Below are positions 1 to 8,632 of a DNA stretch of 64,000 bases, piece after piece. A program made the position numbers and the translations under genes. The stretch is from assembly GCF_000378105.1 (NCBI RefSeq), contig NZ_KB899259.1, forward strand, positions 27,365-91,364. Reading direction: 5' to 3'. Within the stretch, counting starts at the first letter, position 1. The number at the start of each line of letters is the position of its first letter. The notes under the pieces are model-generated. The model had not been told where the DNA came from, did no database searches, and saw only the letters and a list, made by a program, of their open reading frames with translations. This stretch comes from Rubritalea marina DSM 17716 (GTDB lineage: Bacteria > Verrucomicrobiota > Verrucomicrobiia > Verrucomicrobiales > Akkermansiaceae).

Positions 1-569
1 TTACCGAGCTCCGCGCCTGTTGCAGTATAATTGAGGACACGAGTCTCTGCAGATGTATTGATATCAACAGCCGCAAATGTAGCTGTGGCCAAAACTCCAT
101 TGTCATCAAAAATCTCAGCTGTAACTGCACGGCCTCCGGTTGGAGAATTGGACGCTCTGTAATGAAGAAAGCTAAGAGAATAGTCAGTGCCGGTCATAAA
201 GCTCTGTGTGGTATCCACAGCTGTCGTTTGAGCTCTTCCCATAGAAGCATAAAATCGGCCACCTATCCCGACGCCGGCACCACCGCTGTCCACATTGTTA
301 ATCCCATTGGAATATGCCCCATTCTCAGTCAATACGTCCAGAGTGAAAACGCCTCCAGAAGATACAAAGTCGGTACCAACAAGTCCGAAGATGTATCTGG
401 TTCCACCATAAGTGGCTCCAAGCGCATCAAGACCTGCGGTTGTTGTTGGTGTAGCTTCGAAGTCTTCCGAAAAGATCACTGCAGCATTCGCTGAGCCTAG
501 CAAGGTAAGTGAGGTTAAGGCGACTAGAGCAGTAGATCGAGTCGACTTTCCGTGTAGGATATTTTTCAT
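1..569 (-). CDS. Secreted protein, 5' part only (runs off the left edge)
   Basis: An uninterrupted frame of about 189 codons runs from an ATG at 567-569 to the left edge. It opens with a basic n-region and a hydrophobic stretch ending in SANA-A (residues about 13-31), a convincing signal peptide. The mature part starts VIFSEDFEATP and is rich in Gly, Thr, Ser and Asp with alternating beta-type segments, as in secreted verrucomicrobial proteins that end in a PEP-CTERM anchor. The C-terminus is outside the window, so an anchor cannot be shown. No function is recognised. No clear Shine-Dalgarno sequence precedes the ATG. A perfect 9+1+9 palindrome lies 29 bases upstream of the start. Confidence 0.7.
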   Translation of the reverse strand, partial: MKNILHGKSTRSTALVALTSLTLLGSANAAVIFSEDFEATPTTTAGLDALGATYGGTRYIFGLVGTDFVSSGGVFTLDVLTENGAYSNGINNVDSGGAGVGIGGRFYASMGRAQTTAVDTTQSFMTGTDYSLSFLHYRASNSPTGGRAVTAEIFDDNGVLATATFAAVDINTSAETRVLNYTATGAELG

Positions 570-597
570 AGAATAATTTTTTAATAGGTTTGTTCAT

Positions 598-616
598 TTC
601 TGCAATCATTGCAGAA
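598..616. promoter_or_regulatory. Perfect palindrome (9-1-9) upstream of the secreted-protein gene
   Basis: TTCTGCAAT, one C, then ATTGCAGAA: both arms match exactly. It lies between the divergent starts of the left-edge secreted gene (569) and hemG (846), much nearer the former. The size and symmetry fit a dimeric repressor operator. No regulator is identified. Confidence 0.35.
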
Positions 617-845
617 TCAACAACATAGCAAGACACCAGCTATTAAAGCTACCCGTAAAAATAACTACACTTAATCGCCAACAACAAACTAATATATATG
701 TACTAGCACAATCGTCAGGTAGGCGCAGATCAGACTTTCTATGCAAACCAAATGTGTCGATGTGATAGAAAGCCGAGATACTAGGTGTTTTTATCTTGGC
801 GATTCCTCATCACAAATTGCATGCTGCGTGGAGTAGAGAGAGTGA

Positions 846-2237
846 ATGAGAAAACATATTGCCATTATAGGGGCCGGCGTATCCGGCCTCAGCACTGCCT
901 ACCATTTGCAGCAGGCTGGCCACAGCGTCGTGGTATTTGAATCCAGCAAGCGCGCTGGTGGCGTGATCCAAACAATCAGGGAAGATGATTATCTCTGCGA
1001 ATGGGGGCCTAATAGCCTCATGATTGGGGACAAGCGCATCGAAGCGTTGCTCAAATCCATTGGCCTAGATGACGAGATACTCGAGGCCAACACGGCGTCC
1101 AAGAAGCGCTTCATCATCGACCGCGACAGACTGCAAGCCCTACCCAACGGCCCATTCCAATTACTGGGCTCTCCGATATTCAGCCTCAAAGCAAAGCTTC
1201 GTCTCCTCAAAGAGCCCTGGGTGAAGCGCCACCCAGCAAATAGCAAGGAGACTCTTGCTGATTTCATGGAGCGGCGACTAGGTCCTGAGCCGGTCGCCAA
1301 GCTCGTGAACCCATTCATCAGCGGAATCTACGCCGGTGACCCAAAGCGTCTTGCTGTAGAGCACGCATTCCCGAAATTGTTTCAGCTCGAGCAAGACTAC
1401 GGCTCGCTCATCTGGGGAATGATTCGCTCAAAAAAAGACCAGAAGAATAGCTTCAAATCGAAACATAAGCTACAGAAACGCCGCATTGTTTCCTTCAAGC
1501 AAGGTATGGAGGCTCTGCCCCAGGCAATGGCAGCCGCCCTCGATGAAGGGACACTCATTTTTGAAGCGAAGATCGGCGGCATTTCCCAAAACCGCAATAA
1601 CAAGCGCTGGCATATGGACTGGAAGTGCCCAAATGGCACGATTGGCCAAGGCAGCTTTGACGCCGTGATCCTCACACAAGCGTCACACCACTTGAACGAT
1701 ATCCCCCTGGATGAGGAAGTCCTCGAGTCACTAAGCAAACTCCCCTCGATTGATCACGCGCCAGTCACCAGCATGTTACTCGGCTTCAAACGCGAACAAA
1801 TCAAGCATCCTCTCGACGGCTTTGGCATGCTCAGCACCTTTGAACAAAAGTCAAAAATGCTCGGTGCCCTCTTCACTTCTTCGCTCTTTCCCGGCCGAGC
1901 TCCCGAAGGTCACGTCGCCATCAATGTGATGATTGGAGGCGTGCGCCGCCCTGAGCTCTGTGAGCTCCCTGAACCGACGCTGCGCGCCAACATTTTAGAT
2001 GAACTACGTAGATTGTTAGGTGTTGATGGGAAGCCGAGCTTCTGCCATATTCACCACACTAGCAAAGCGATCCCGCAGCTACACACTGACTATGGAATCG
2101 TGGCCCAACAAATTATCGATTGCGAACGCGAGCACCCTGGACTTTATTTGGCGGGAAGCTACCGCAATGGCATCGCGTTACCGGACCGCTTGCTCGAGGG
2201 GATTTCCCTCACCGAAAAGATAAATCAATCTCTTTAG
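846..2237 (+). CDS. hemG: Protoporphyrinogen oxidase, oxygen-dependent HemY/HemG type
   Basis: 463 aa, the usual length for FAD-dependent protoporphyrinogen IX oxidase, which catalyses the penultimate step of protohaem synthesis at the membrane face. The N-terminus has the dinucleotide-binding signature GAGVSG (9-14), an acidic residue ending strand 2 (E32) and the GG motif at 38-39 typical of the amine-oxidase/PPO superfamily. The C-terminal FAD-contact segment LYLAGSYRNGIALPD lies near 433-447. A purine-rich GAGAGAG stretch sits just before the ATG. hemH follows after 36 bases on the same strand, so the two steps are probably co-transcribed. The amine-oxidase superfamily is broad, but the hemH neighbour supports this call. 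Confidence 0.92.
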   Translation: MRKHIAIIGAGVSGLSTAYHLQQAGHSVVVFESSKRAGGVIQTIREDDYLCEWGPNSLMIGDKRIEALLKSIGLDDEILEANTASKKRFIIDRDRLQALPNGPFQLLGSPIFSLKAKLRLLKEPWVKRHPANSKETLADFMERRLGPEPVAKLVNPFISGIYAGDPKRLAVEHAFPKLFQLEQDYGSLIWGMIRSKKDQKNSFKSKHKLQKRRIVSFKQGMEALPQAMAAALDEGTLIFEAKIGGISQNRNNKRWHMDWKCPNGTIGQGSFDAVILTQASHHLNDIPLDEEVLESLSKLPSIDHAPVTSMLLGFKREQIKHPLDGFGMLSTFEQKSKMLGALFTSSLFPGRAPEGHVAINVMIGGVRRPELCELPEPTLRANILDELRRLLGVDGKPSFCHIHHTSKAIPQLHTDYGIVAQQIIDCEREHPGLYLAGSYRNGIALPDRLLEGISLTEKINQSL

Positions 2238-2273
2238 TCACGTACCCACACCCAACTCACACAGTTTTTGATC

Positions 2274-3293
2274 ATGGCAAAAAAAGGCGTCATTCTCCTC
2301 AACCTCGGCTCACCTGACTCTACAGATGTAGAGGACGTGCGCACCTATCTCGACCAGTTCCTTTCAGATGAACGCGTTCTCGACATCAATCCAGTGGTTC
2401 GCAAGCTTCTTCTAAAACTTGTCATCCTACCCAAGCGCCCCAAAGATTCAGCAGAAGCCTACAGCAAGGTATGGACTGAGGAAGGCTCCCCACTGATCGT
2501 CACCAGTCAGAAGCAACAAAAGCTTGTTCAGGACAATACCGACATTCCGGTCTACCTCGGGATGCGCTATGGCAATCCCTCCACTCCAGACATCGTCGCA
2601 GAGATGAAGAAGGATGGAATCGACGATCTGCTCATCATCCCACTGTACCCACAATACGCGATGTCGAGCTACGAAACTGCCGTCGTCGAGCTAATGAACC
2701 AACTGCGCGAGCAAGGAATGGGCGGAATCAACACCGTTTTGGTGCAGCCGTTCTATAAAGACCCAGCCTACATCGATGCGCTCTGGGAATCCATCCGCCC
2801 AAGCTACGAAGGCTCAGGAGCACACCTCATGATGTCCTTCCACGGCATCCCTCAACGTCACGTGCAGAAGTCTGACCCGTCACACGATCATTGCCTAAAA
2901 ACCAAAGATTGCTGCACTACTCCGCACCCAGCGCACCACACTTGCTATAGTCATCAGTGTTACGCTACCGCCTACGCACTCATTGCCAAGGCTGGCCTCA
3001 AACATGATGACGTGACTATTTCCTTCCAATCACGCCTCCTCAAAGATCCTTGGCTTGAACCATACACCGACTTTGAAATCGAACGCCTTGCCAAAGAAGG
3101 TGTGAAGAAGCTCAAAGTCATTTGCCCGGCCTTCATCACCGACTGCCTCGAAACTCTTGAGGAAATTGCGATGGAGGGTAAAGAAGAGTTCCTCGAACAT
3201 GGCGGCGAGGAATTTGAGCTCATCCCTTGCCTCAACACCCACCCAGCTTGGATCAAGTGGCTCAATGACAAAATCGAGCGCTGGGAACCATAG
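2274..3293 (+). CDS. hemH: Ferrochelatase
   Basis: 339 aa from ATG 2274; a TTG two codons earlier is less likely. Ferrochelatase inserts Fe2+ into protoporphyrin IX. The N-terminal GVILLNLGSP, the catalytic-histidine motif SFHGIP (H190) and the C-terminal CPAFITDCLETLEEI (284-298) with its conserved acidic residues are all present. After SFHGIPQRH there is an insert with Cys 207, 213, 214, 224 and 229. Many bacterial ferrochelatases bind an internal [2Fe-2S] cluster through cysteines in this position, so one is plausible here. The gene follows hemG directly and a strong hairpin terminator lies 40 bases after the stop. Confidence 0.95.
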   Translation: MAKKGVILLNLGSPDSTDVEDVRTYLDQFLSDERVLDINPVVRKLLLKLVILPKRPKDSAEAYSKVWTEEGSPLIVTSQKQQKLVQDNTDIPVYLGMRYGNPSTPDIVAEMKKDGIDDLLIIPLYPQYAMSSYETAVVELMNQLREQGMGGINTVLVQPFYKDPAYIDALWESIRPSYEGSGAHLMMSFHGIPQRHVQKSDPSHDHCLKTKDCCTTPHPAHHTCYSHQCYATAYALIAKAGLKHDDVTISFQSRLLKDPWLEPYTDFEIERLAKEGVKKLKVICPAFITDCLETLEEIAMEGKEEFLEHGGEEFELIPCLNTHPAWIKWLNDKIERWEP

Positions 3294-3332
3294 CCCCTAA
3301 CTGAGCCGAGGCTCGCAGGTCCGTATTTTCAG

Positions 3333-3370
3333 AGGAGTAGAGAGGCTATGCGCCCTCTACTCCTTTTTTT
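3333..3370 (+). terminator. Rho-independent terminator after hemGH
   Basis: The 10-bp perfect stem AGGAGTAGAG (3333-3342) / CTCTACTCCT (3355-3364) is followed directly by a T run to 3370. It separates the haem operon from the sulfatase gene. Confidence 0.9.
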
Positions 3371-3431
3371 GTGCTCCTGCCCTGCAGGACTTGAAGATTG
3401 ACAGCCTGAGTAGATTCCCTAGCTCTTAAGG

Positions 3432-4961
3432 ATGCCATCTCGTACTCTTTTTCTATCAGCCATTGGCCTCTTCACCATGGCAGCAAGCCTAGCGGCCAAG
3501 ACACCAAACGTCTTGATCATCTATGCGGACGACCTCGGATATGGAGACCTCGGGTGCTACAATGAAGACAGCAAAATCCCCACCCCCCACCTCGACAAGC
3601 TCGCAGCTGGTGGGATGCGCTTTACCGATGGCCATTCATCCTCTGGCATCTGCACGCCATCACGCTATGCCTTACTCACAGGGCGCCACCATTGGAGAGA
3701 TTTCCACGACATTGTAGGTGCCATGGGGGCATCCGTGTTCAAGCCTGAGCGACTCACCATGCCCGAGATGTTCCAAGCGAAAGGATACACCACCGCAGCT
3801 GTGGGCAAGTGGCACCTTGGCTGGGACTGGAAGTCGATCCGCAAGCCGGGAGTTAAAGAACTCACAAAACAAGAACAGAGAAAGAAAGGCCACCACTTCA
3901 GTTCCTACGATTGGTCAAAGAACATTCCTGACGGCCCACTTGCCCATGGTTTTGATTATTACTTTGGTGACACCGTGATCAACTTCCCACCCTACACTTG
4001 GATTGAAAACGATCGCGTGACCGAGGTGCCAGATACCATGCTGGACACCAAAACATTCAAACCCATCAAAGAAGGCAATTGGGAGTGCCGAAAAGGCCCC
4101 ATGGTCACAGGATGGGACCCCTATGAAAACATTCCCGTCACCACCCAAAAAGCGATCGCATGGATGGAGGAACAAACAACACAAGAGAAGCCATTCTTCC
4201 TCTATTTTGCTTTCCCCTCACCACACGCCCCCATCATCCCCAATGACGCATTTGATGGCAAATCGGAAGCCGGCCCGTATGGTGACTTTGTCGTAGAAAC
4301 CGATGACTCAGTGGGCAAGCTCCTGGCCACTCTGGATCGGCTAAAGATCACCGATGACACCATCGTCATTTTCTCCGCAGATAATGGACCCGAGTCCTAC
4401 GCTTACAAACGCGACGAAAAATTGGGGCATTGGTCTGCCTATCCTCTGCGCGGGTTGAAGCGCGACATCTACGAAGGGGGGCATCGCGTGCCGTTTATCA
4501 TCCGCTACCCTGGAGTCACCCCCGCAGGGAGCGTGAGCGATAGCTTGGTGTCTCAGATTGATCTCATGGCTACCTTGGCCAAGGTCATTGATTTCCAGCT
4601 CCCCAATCACAACGCCGCCGAAGATTCCTACGACCAATCAGCTGTGCTCAGCGACCCAAATCAAATCATCCGCACAGAGCACGTCCACAACACCTTCGAC
4701 CGAGCCTTTGCAATGCGCCAAGGCGATTGGGTTCTCATTGAGAGTCAATCCGGCTACCATTCAAAATGCCCCCCGACTTGGGAAGCCAAACGCTCCTACC
4801 CAAAAGATGATGAGCAGGCGATAGAGCTATACAACCTCAAGAAAGATCTCTCACAGATGCAGAACATTGCCTCCGAACATCCAGAAAAAGTAGAGCAGTT
4901 ACAAAAGCGACTGAAGCGAATCCGAGAGCAAGGCTTCAGTGCTCCACGGTTGAATCAATAA
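3432..4961 (+). CDS. Secreted formylglycine-dependent sulfatase (type I)
   Basis: 509 aa. Residues 1-22 form a signal peptide ending SLAAK. The sulfatase fold begins at NVLIIYADDLGYGD with metal ligands D33 and D34. The modification motif CTPSR (74-78) places the formylglycine precursor at C74. Further active-site residues are visible: K126 and H128 in GKWHLG, H265 in SPHAP, and D317-N318 in SADNGP. The family hydrolyses sulfate esters, here probably of polysaccharides outside the cytoplasm; the substrate cannot be read from sequence. A maturase (anaerobic or FGE type) must be encoded outside the window. The gene is transcribed alone after the hemH terminator and converges on uvrA with a 3-base gap. 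Confidence 0.92.
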   Translation: MPSRTLFLSAIGLFTMAASLAAKTPNVLIIYADDLGYGDLGCYNEDSKIPTPHLDKLAAGGMRFTDGHSSSGICTPSRYALLTGRHHWRDFHDIVGAMGASVFKPERLTMPEMFQAKGYTTAAVGKWHLGWDWKSIRKPGVKELTKQEQRKKGHHFSSYDWSKNIPDGPLAHGFDYYFGDTVINFPPYTWIENDRVTEVPDTMLDTKTFKPIKEGNWECRKGPMVTGWDPYENIPVTTQKAIAWMEEQTTQEKPFFLYFAFPSPHAPIIPNDAFDGKSEAGPYGDFVVETDDSVGKLLATLDRLKITDDTIVIFSADNGPESYAYKRDEKLGHWSAYPLRGLKRDIYEGGHRVPFIIRYPGVTPAGSVSDSLVSQIDLMATLAKVIDFQLPNHNAAEDSYDQSAVLSDPNQIIRTEHVHNTFDRAFAMRQGDWVLIESQSGYHSKCPPTWEAKRSYPKDDEQAIELYNLKKDLSQMQNIASEHPEKVEQLQKRLKRIREQGFSAPRLNQ

Positions 4962-4964
4962 CCG

Positions 4965-7811
4965 TCAGTCAGTACCACTTCTCACTAAGCTTGCGCCAGT
5001 GAGAGATTCAGACTCTCGAATCAACTCAGCCGGCGTTGTAGCCGCGACAAGCTGCCCACCGTGCTTGCCTCCTCCAGGGCCGAGATCGATCACCCAATCG
5101 GCAGCACGAATCACGTCGAGGTTGTGTTCGACCACAATGAGAGAATTCCCCTCATCGCGCAGTTTTTCTAAAACTCCCATCAGGACCTGAACATCGCCGA
5201 AATGCAACCCAGTGGTGGGTTCATCCAACAGATAGAGGGCGTGCCCAGGGCTACGTTTGGCAAGCTCAGTAGCGAGTTTGACCCGCTGCGCCTCCCCCCC
5301 ACTGAGGGTATTGGCCGCTTGTCCCAGCTGCATATAACCAAGACCAACATCGCACAGCGAGCGGAGTATGGCTTCTAACTTAGGCACAGCGGCGAAAAAA
5401 GCGTGCGCCTCTTCGGCACTCATTTCCAGGACTTCAGCCATGTTCTTGCCCTTGTAGGTAACCTCTAATGTTTCGCGGTTGAAGCGCTGCCCCTGGCAGG
5501 AATCGCACGGCACGTAGACGTCGCTAAGAAAATGCATGTCGATCTTGATTTCCCCATCGCCTTGGCATTTTTCGCAGCGTCCGCCACGCACATTGAAACT
5601 AAAGCGACCAGCCTTGTAGCCGCGCTGCCGTGAAAGCGGGAGTTTTGCGAAAAGTGCGCGAACGTGATCTAGCGCGCCGGTGTAAGTCGCGGGATTCGAT
5701 CGAGGGCTGCGTCCGAGTGGGCTTTGATCGACCACGATCACGCGGTCGAGCTGCTCCATCCCTTCAATAGCATCATGCGTACCTGGCGCGGCCTTTGCAC
5801 CGTGGAAGTGCCGTGCAAGCGCGCGCTTCAGAATCGTATTGGTGAGGGTCGATTTACCACTACCCGATGGGCCTGTAACACAGACGATCTGCCCGAGAGG
5901 AAACACAACATCAATGCTGGCTAAGTTGTGTTCACGCGCTCCAAGCACGATCAATTCACCCATGTCGTGCCTGCGACCCTGTGAAAGCGCTATAGGCGGG
6001 GTGCTCAACCATTTGCCAGTGGCCGAAGTGGTTTCTCTAGCAATATCTGACGGCGTCCCTTGAGCCACAAGGTATCCCCCCTGAGCTCCGGCAACCGGCC
6101 CCATATCGATCACCCAATCTGCAGCTCGTATCGTTTCTTCATCATGCTCCACCACCACGACGGTATTGCCTATATCACGCAGGCGCTTTAGAGCTTTGAT
6201 GAGGCGTGCATTATCATCTTGGTGGAGGCCAATGCTAGGTTCATCCAAAACATAGATCACCCCTGAGAGGCCCGCACCAATCTGAGTAGCCAAGCGAATC
6301 CGCTGAGCTTCCCCGCCACTCAGGGTCCCACTTTTGCGATCCAGCGATAGATAACCCAAGCCCACTTCATTTAGAAAACCTAGTCGCTCTCGCACCTCAC
6401 CTACGAGCCCTTGTCCAACATCCAATTTGTCCTCGGGTAGGCGAATCGCTTCAATCCACACTAATGCTTCATCAACTGGAAGAGAACACAACTCTTGGAT
6501 ACCCAAGCTCGTGGCATGGCCCTCCAATTTCACAGATAGAATTTGCGCTTTGAGGCGCTTACCAGCACACACATCGCAGGCTTGGCTGGTCATATAGCGG
6601 CCCATGCTTCTCTTTACTCCATCACTAGTCGTCTCCGAATAAAGCCGCTCAACCGTACGGCAAAGCCCTTCGAATTCTTTACTCCATGGCATAGTTTCGC
6701 CGTCTCGTTCCCAAACAAGTTGGATCTTTTCACCCGGCATGCCGTAAAAGAGGGCATCCTTGAAATCCTCAGATAAATGCCCAAAGCTTTTTGAACGATC
6801 CACACCGAAGTGGTTTGCGACAGCATCCACTTGCTTCTCCATCCATCCCTTCTTTTTCTTTGTCCCTCCCCACACTTGAACAGCGCCATCGTTTAGGCTC
6901 TTCATCGGATCTGGTACAATCAAGGCAGGATCACAATGCACCTTTGTGCCTAATCCATGACACGCTTCACAAGCACCTTTGTGAGAATTGAATGAGAAAT
7001 CTTGGGGGCTCAGGCTACCGAGTTCAAACCCAGTCTTAGCATTGCGGTAACTGGTCGAAAAGCTCAGCAACTCCCATCCCTCGTCGCCTGGGCCTTGCAC
7101 TAATGCTTGAGCTTCTTGGCCACAAACTCTCAGGCAAGTTTCCACGCTATCGGCGATGCGACTTTCCACACCATCACGGACACCCAGCCGATCGACAACC
7201 ACTTCAAAAGATTCTACCCTATCTGGCCATGCCGATTCCGCCTCTTGAGCATCAAGAATCTCTCCATTGAGCCGCACCCTCACAAAGCCTTGACGGTGGA
7301 TGTCCCCCATGACCTGAGCGGGGTCATGCACGTCACTTAAATCAACAGGAGCCAAAAGAATCACTTTACTACGCTCTGGTAAAGAGGCCAGACGACTAAC
7401 AACATCAGCCGAAGTCATTTTCTCGAGACGCTCGCCAGTGGCTGGGTCATGTGGCACCCCCACGGCCGCGTATAACACACGGAGGTAATCGTAAATCTCT
7501 GTTGCGGTTGCGACCGTTGAGCGCGGATTCCCACTTCCCGCTTTTTGATCGATTGCTATCGCTGGGCTTAGCCCCTCGATGCCTTCAAGGTCTGGTTTCT
7601 CTAGTTTCTCTAAAAACTGCCTAGCGTATGCAGAGAGACTCTCCACATAACGGCGCTGCCCTTCAGCGTATAGCGTGTGGAAGGCTAAACTGGACTTACC
7701 ACAACCACTCGGCCCAGTAATGACAACCAGCTTGTTTTTTGGGATTTGAAGATCTAGGTTCTTCAAATTGTGCTGCCGCGCACCTCGAATCTTTATTGGC
7801 TCCACAGCCAT
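4965..7811 (-). CDS. uvrA: UvrABC excinuclease subunit A
   Basis: 948 aa, close to the 940 aa of E. coli UvrA, the damage-recognition ATPase of nucleotide excision repair. The first Walker A is GPSGCGKS (33-40) and the second GPSGSGKS is near residue 650. Two ABC signature motifs (LSGGEAQR) and two Walker B/DEPS-DEPT motifs are present. The zinc-finger CxxC pairs (CEACHG; CDVCAG; CEKCQG with CDSCQG) are intact. The gene is monocistronic, divergent from a lipoprotein gene; the 90-base gap holds a perfect palindrome that could be an operator. Confidence 0.98.
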   Translation of the reverse strand: MAVEPIKIRGARQHNLKNLDLQIPKNKLVVITGPSGCGKSSLAFHTLYAEGQRRYVESLSAYARQFLEKLEKPDLEGIEGLSPAIAIDQKAGSGNPRSTVATATEIYDYLRVLYAAVGVPHDPATGERLEKMTSADVVSRLASLPERSKVILLAPVDLSDVHDPAQVMGDIHRQGFVRVRLNGEILDAQEAESAWPDRVESFEVVVDRLGVRDGVESRIADSVETCLRVCGQEAQALVQGPGDEGWELLSFSTSYRNAKTGFELGSLSPQDFSFNSHKGACEACHGLGTKVHCDPALIVPDPMKSLNDGAVQVWGGTKKKKGWMEKQVDAVANHFGVDRSKSFGHLSEDFKDALFYGMPGEKIQLVWERDGETMPWSKEFEGLCRTVERLYSETTSDGVKRSMGRYMTSQACDVCAGKRLKAQILSVKLEGHATSLGIQELCSLPVDEALVWIEAIRLPEDKLDVGQGLVGEVRERLGFLNEVGLGYLSLDRKSGTLSGGEAQRIRLATQIGAGLSGVIYVLDEPSIGLHQDDNARLIKALKRLRDIGNTVVVVEHDEETIRAADWVIDMGPVAGAQGGYLVAQGTPSDIARETTSATGKWLSTPPIALSQGRRHDMGELIVLGAREHNLASIDVVFPLGQIVCVTGPSGSGKSTLTNTILKRALARHFHGAKAAPGTHDAIEGMEQLDRVIVVDQSPLGRSPRSNPATYTGALDHVRALFAKLPLSRQRGYKAGRFSFNVRGGRCEKCQGDGEIKIDMHFLSDVYVPCDSCQGQRFNRETLEVTYKGKNMAEVLEMSAEEAHAFFAAVPKLEAILRSLCDVGLGYMQLGQAANTLSGGEAQRVKLATELAKRSPGHALYLLDEPTTGLHFGDVQVLMGVLEKLRDEGNSLIVVEHNLDVIRAADWVIDLGPGGGKHGGQLVAATTPAELIRESESLTGASLVRSGTD

Positions 7812-7862
7812 GACGCTAAAGGGTAATTGAGATCACAACAATTCTCTATTTTCGGTTTTAAT

Positions 7863-7876
7863 GTTGCAGCTGCAAC
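7863..7876. promoter_or_regulatory. 14-bp perfect palindrome in the uvrA divergent promoter region
   Basis: GTTGCAGCTGCAAC is fully self-complementary and lies 52 bases upstream of uvrA and 26 upstream of the divergent lipoprotein gene. uvrA is commonly SOS-controlled, so a LexA-type or other operator is possible. The sequence does not match the LexA boxes I know, so the role is open. Confidence 0.35.
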
Positions 7877-7901
7877 CTAAGAACATAAAGTTCGATGCAT
7901 C

Positions 7902-8561
7902 ATGAAATGGAACGGCAAACCAATTTCCCTTCTCACCGCAACAGCAATTAGCAGCCTCAGCATGGTCTCATGTGACCGAGTCACCGAACTCGCAGGAGAA
8001 GTCACCTCCACAGTCACTGACATGGTGAGCCTCAAGGAGAGGCGACAAGGTATGCGATACATTCACCCTGCGACCGAGGCTGAACTCGACCAATGGTTGG
8101 TTGAACCAAACGTCTTGATCACTCTCTTCTTTTACGACTCTACTGTACCTTCGAATCTGATGATGAAGACCAGGCTCTCAGAATTAGCCAAGACCCACGA
8201 AGATGTCTCAGCCGTACTAAGCTTTGATATTGGTAAGCCCGGTGAAGTCACGGATATGGCACTTAATCGCTTCAATATCCAAGAAACTCCAACACTAAAA
8301 CTCATGCTAAACTCGGAAGAGCTTGTGTCGGAGATTGGCCCAGTACAACCCAAGGCTTTAGAAGAGCTATACGCCACTCAAGTAGCGTCCATCGATACCA
8401 GCATGGAGCTACGTGAAGGAAAACTCCCAGGGATGGACGCCAAACGCCCACCTGAAGAAATGATGGTCCGTCAGCGAAAGAATGAACTCCCATCAGGGAT
8501 TGAGCGAGTCTACATCCCCGAGGGTGCCAAAGACATCACAGAAAAAGTACCCAAGCCATAG
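7902..8561 (+). CDS. Lipoprotein with a thioredoxin-like fold but no CxxC
   Basis: 219 aa. A hydrophobic N-terminus ends SLSMVSC, so C24 is a probable lipidated cysteine, although the box is not canonical. Residues about 50-150 read like a thioredoxin-fold domain: a beta strand VLITLFFYDS, a helix beginning TVPSNLMM where the redox motif should be, VSAVLSFDIG, and a TPT segment (P130) in the place of the cis-proline. Neither cysteine of the redox pair is present, so disulfide chemistry is unlikely. A structural or chaperone-like role in the periplasm is a guess. The charged tail is rich in E, K and P. A strong terminator follows. Confidence 0.55.
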   Translation: MKWNGKPISLLTATAISSLSMVSCDRVTELAGEVTSTVTDMVSLKERRQGMRYIHPATEAELDQWLVEPNVLITLFFYDSTVPSNLMMKTRLSELAKTHEDVSAVLSFDIGKPGEVTDMALNRFNIQETPTLKLMLNSEELVSEIGPVQPKALEELYATQVASIDTSMELREGKLPGMDAKRPPEEMMVRQRKNELPSGIERVYIPEGAKDITEKVPKP

Positions 8562-8585
8562 GCTTCTACTGCCAGCTATTGATAC

Positions 8586-8620
8586 AGCCCAACAGCGTCA
8601 ATGCTGTTGGGCTTATTTGT
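8586..8620 (+). terminator. Hairpin terminator between convergent genes
   Basis: The 11-bp perfect stem AGCCCAACAGC (8586-8596) / GCTGTTGGGCT (8603-8613) has a 6-base loop and is followed by TATTTGTT. It lies 24 bases after the lipoprotein stop and before the convergent gene's stop at 8633. The T-rich side favours plus-strand termination. Confidence 0.8.
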
Positions 8621-8632
8621 TCCAAATGCGAA

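Noticed and set aside
427..636. Minus-strand frame of 69 codons near the left edge
   Set aside because: It overlaps the secreted-protein gene in another frame, which has a signal peptide and a longer open frame.
3432..4961. Sulfatase as part of the haem operon
   Set aside because: A strong terminator lies between hemH and the sulfatase gene.
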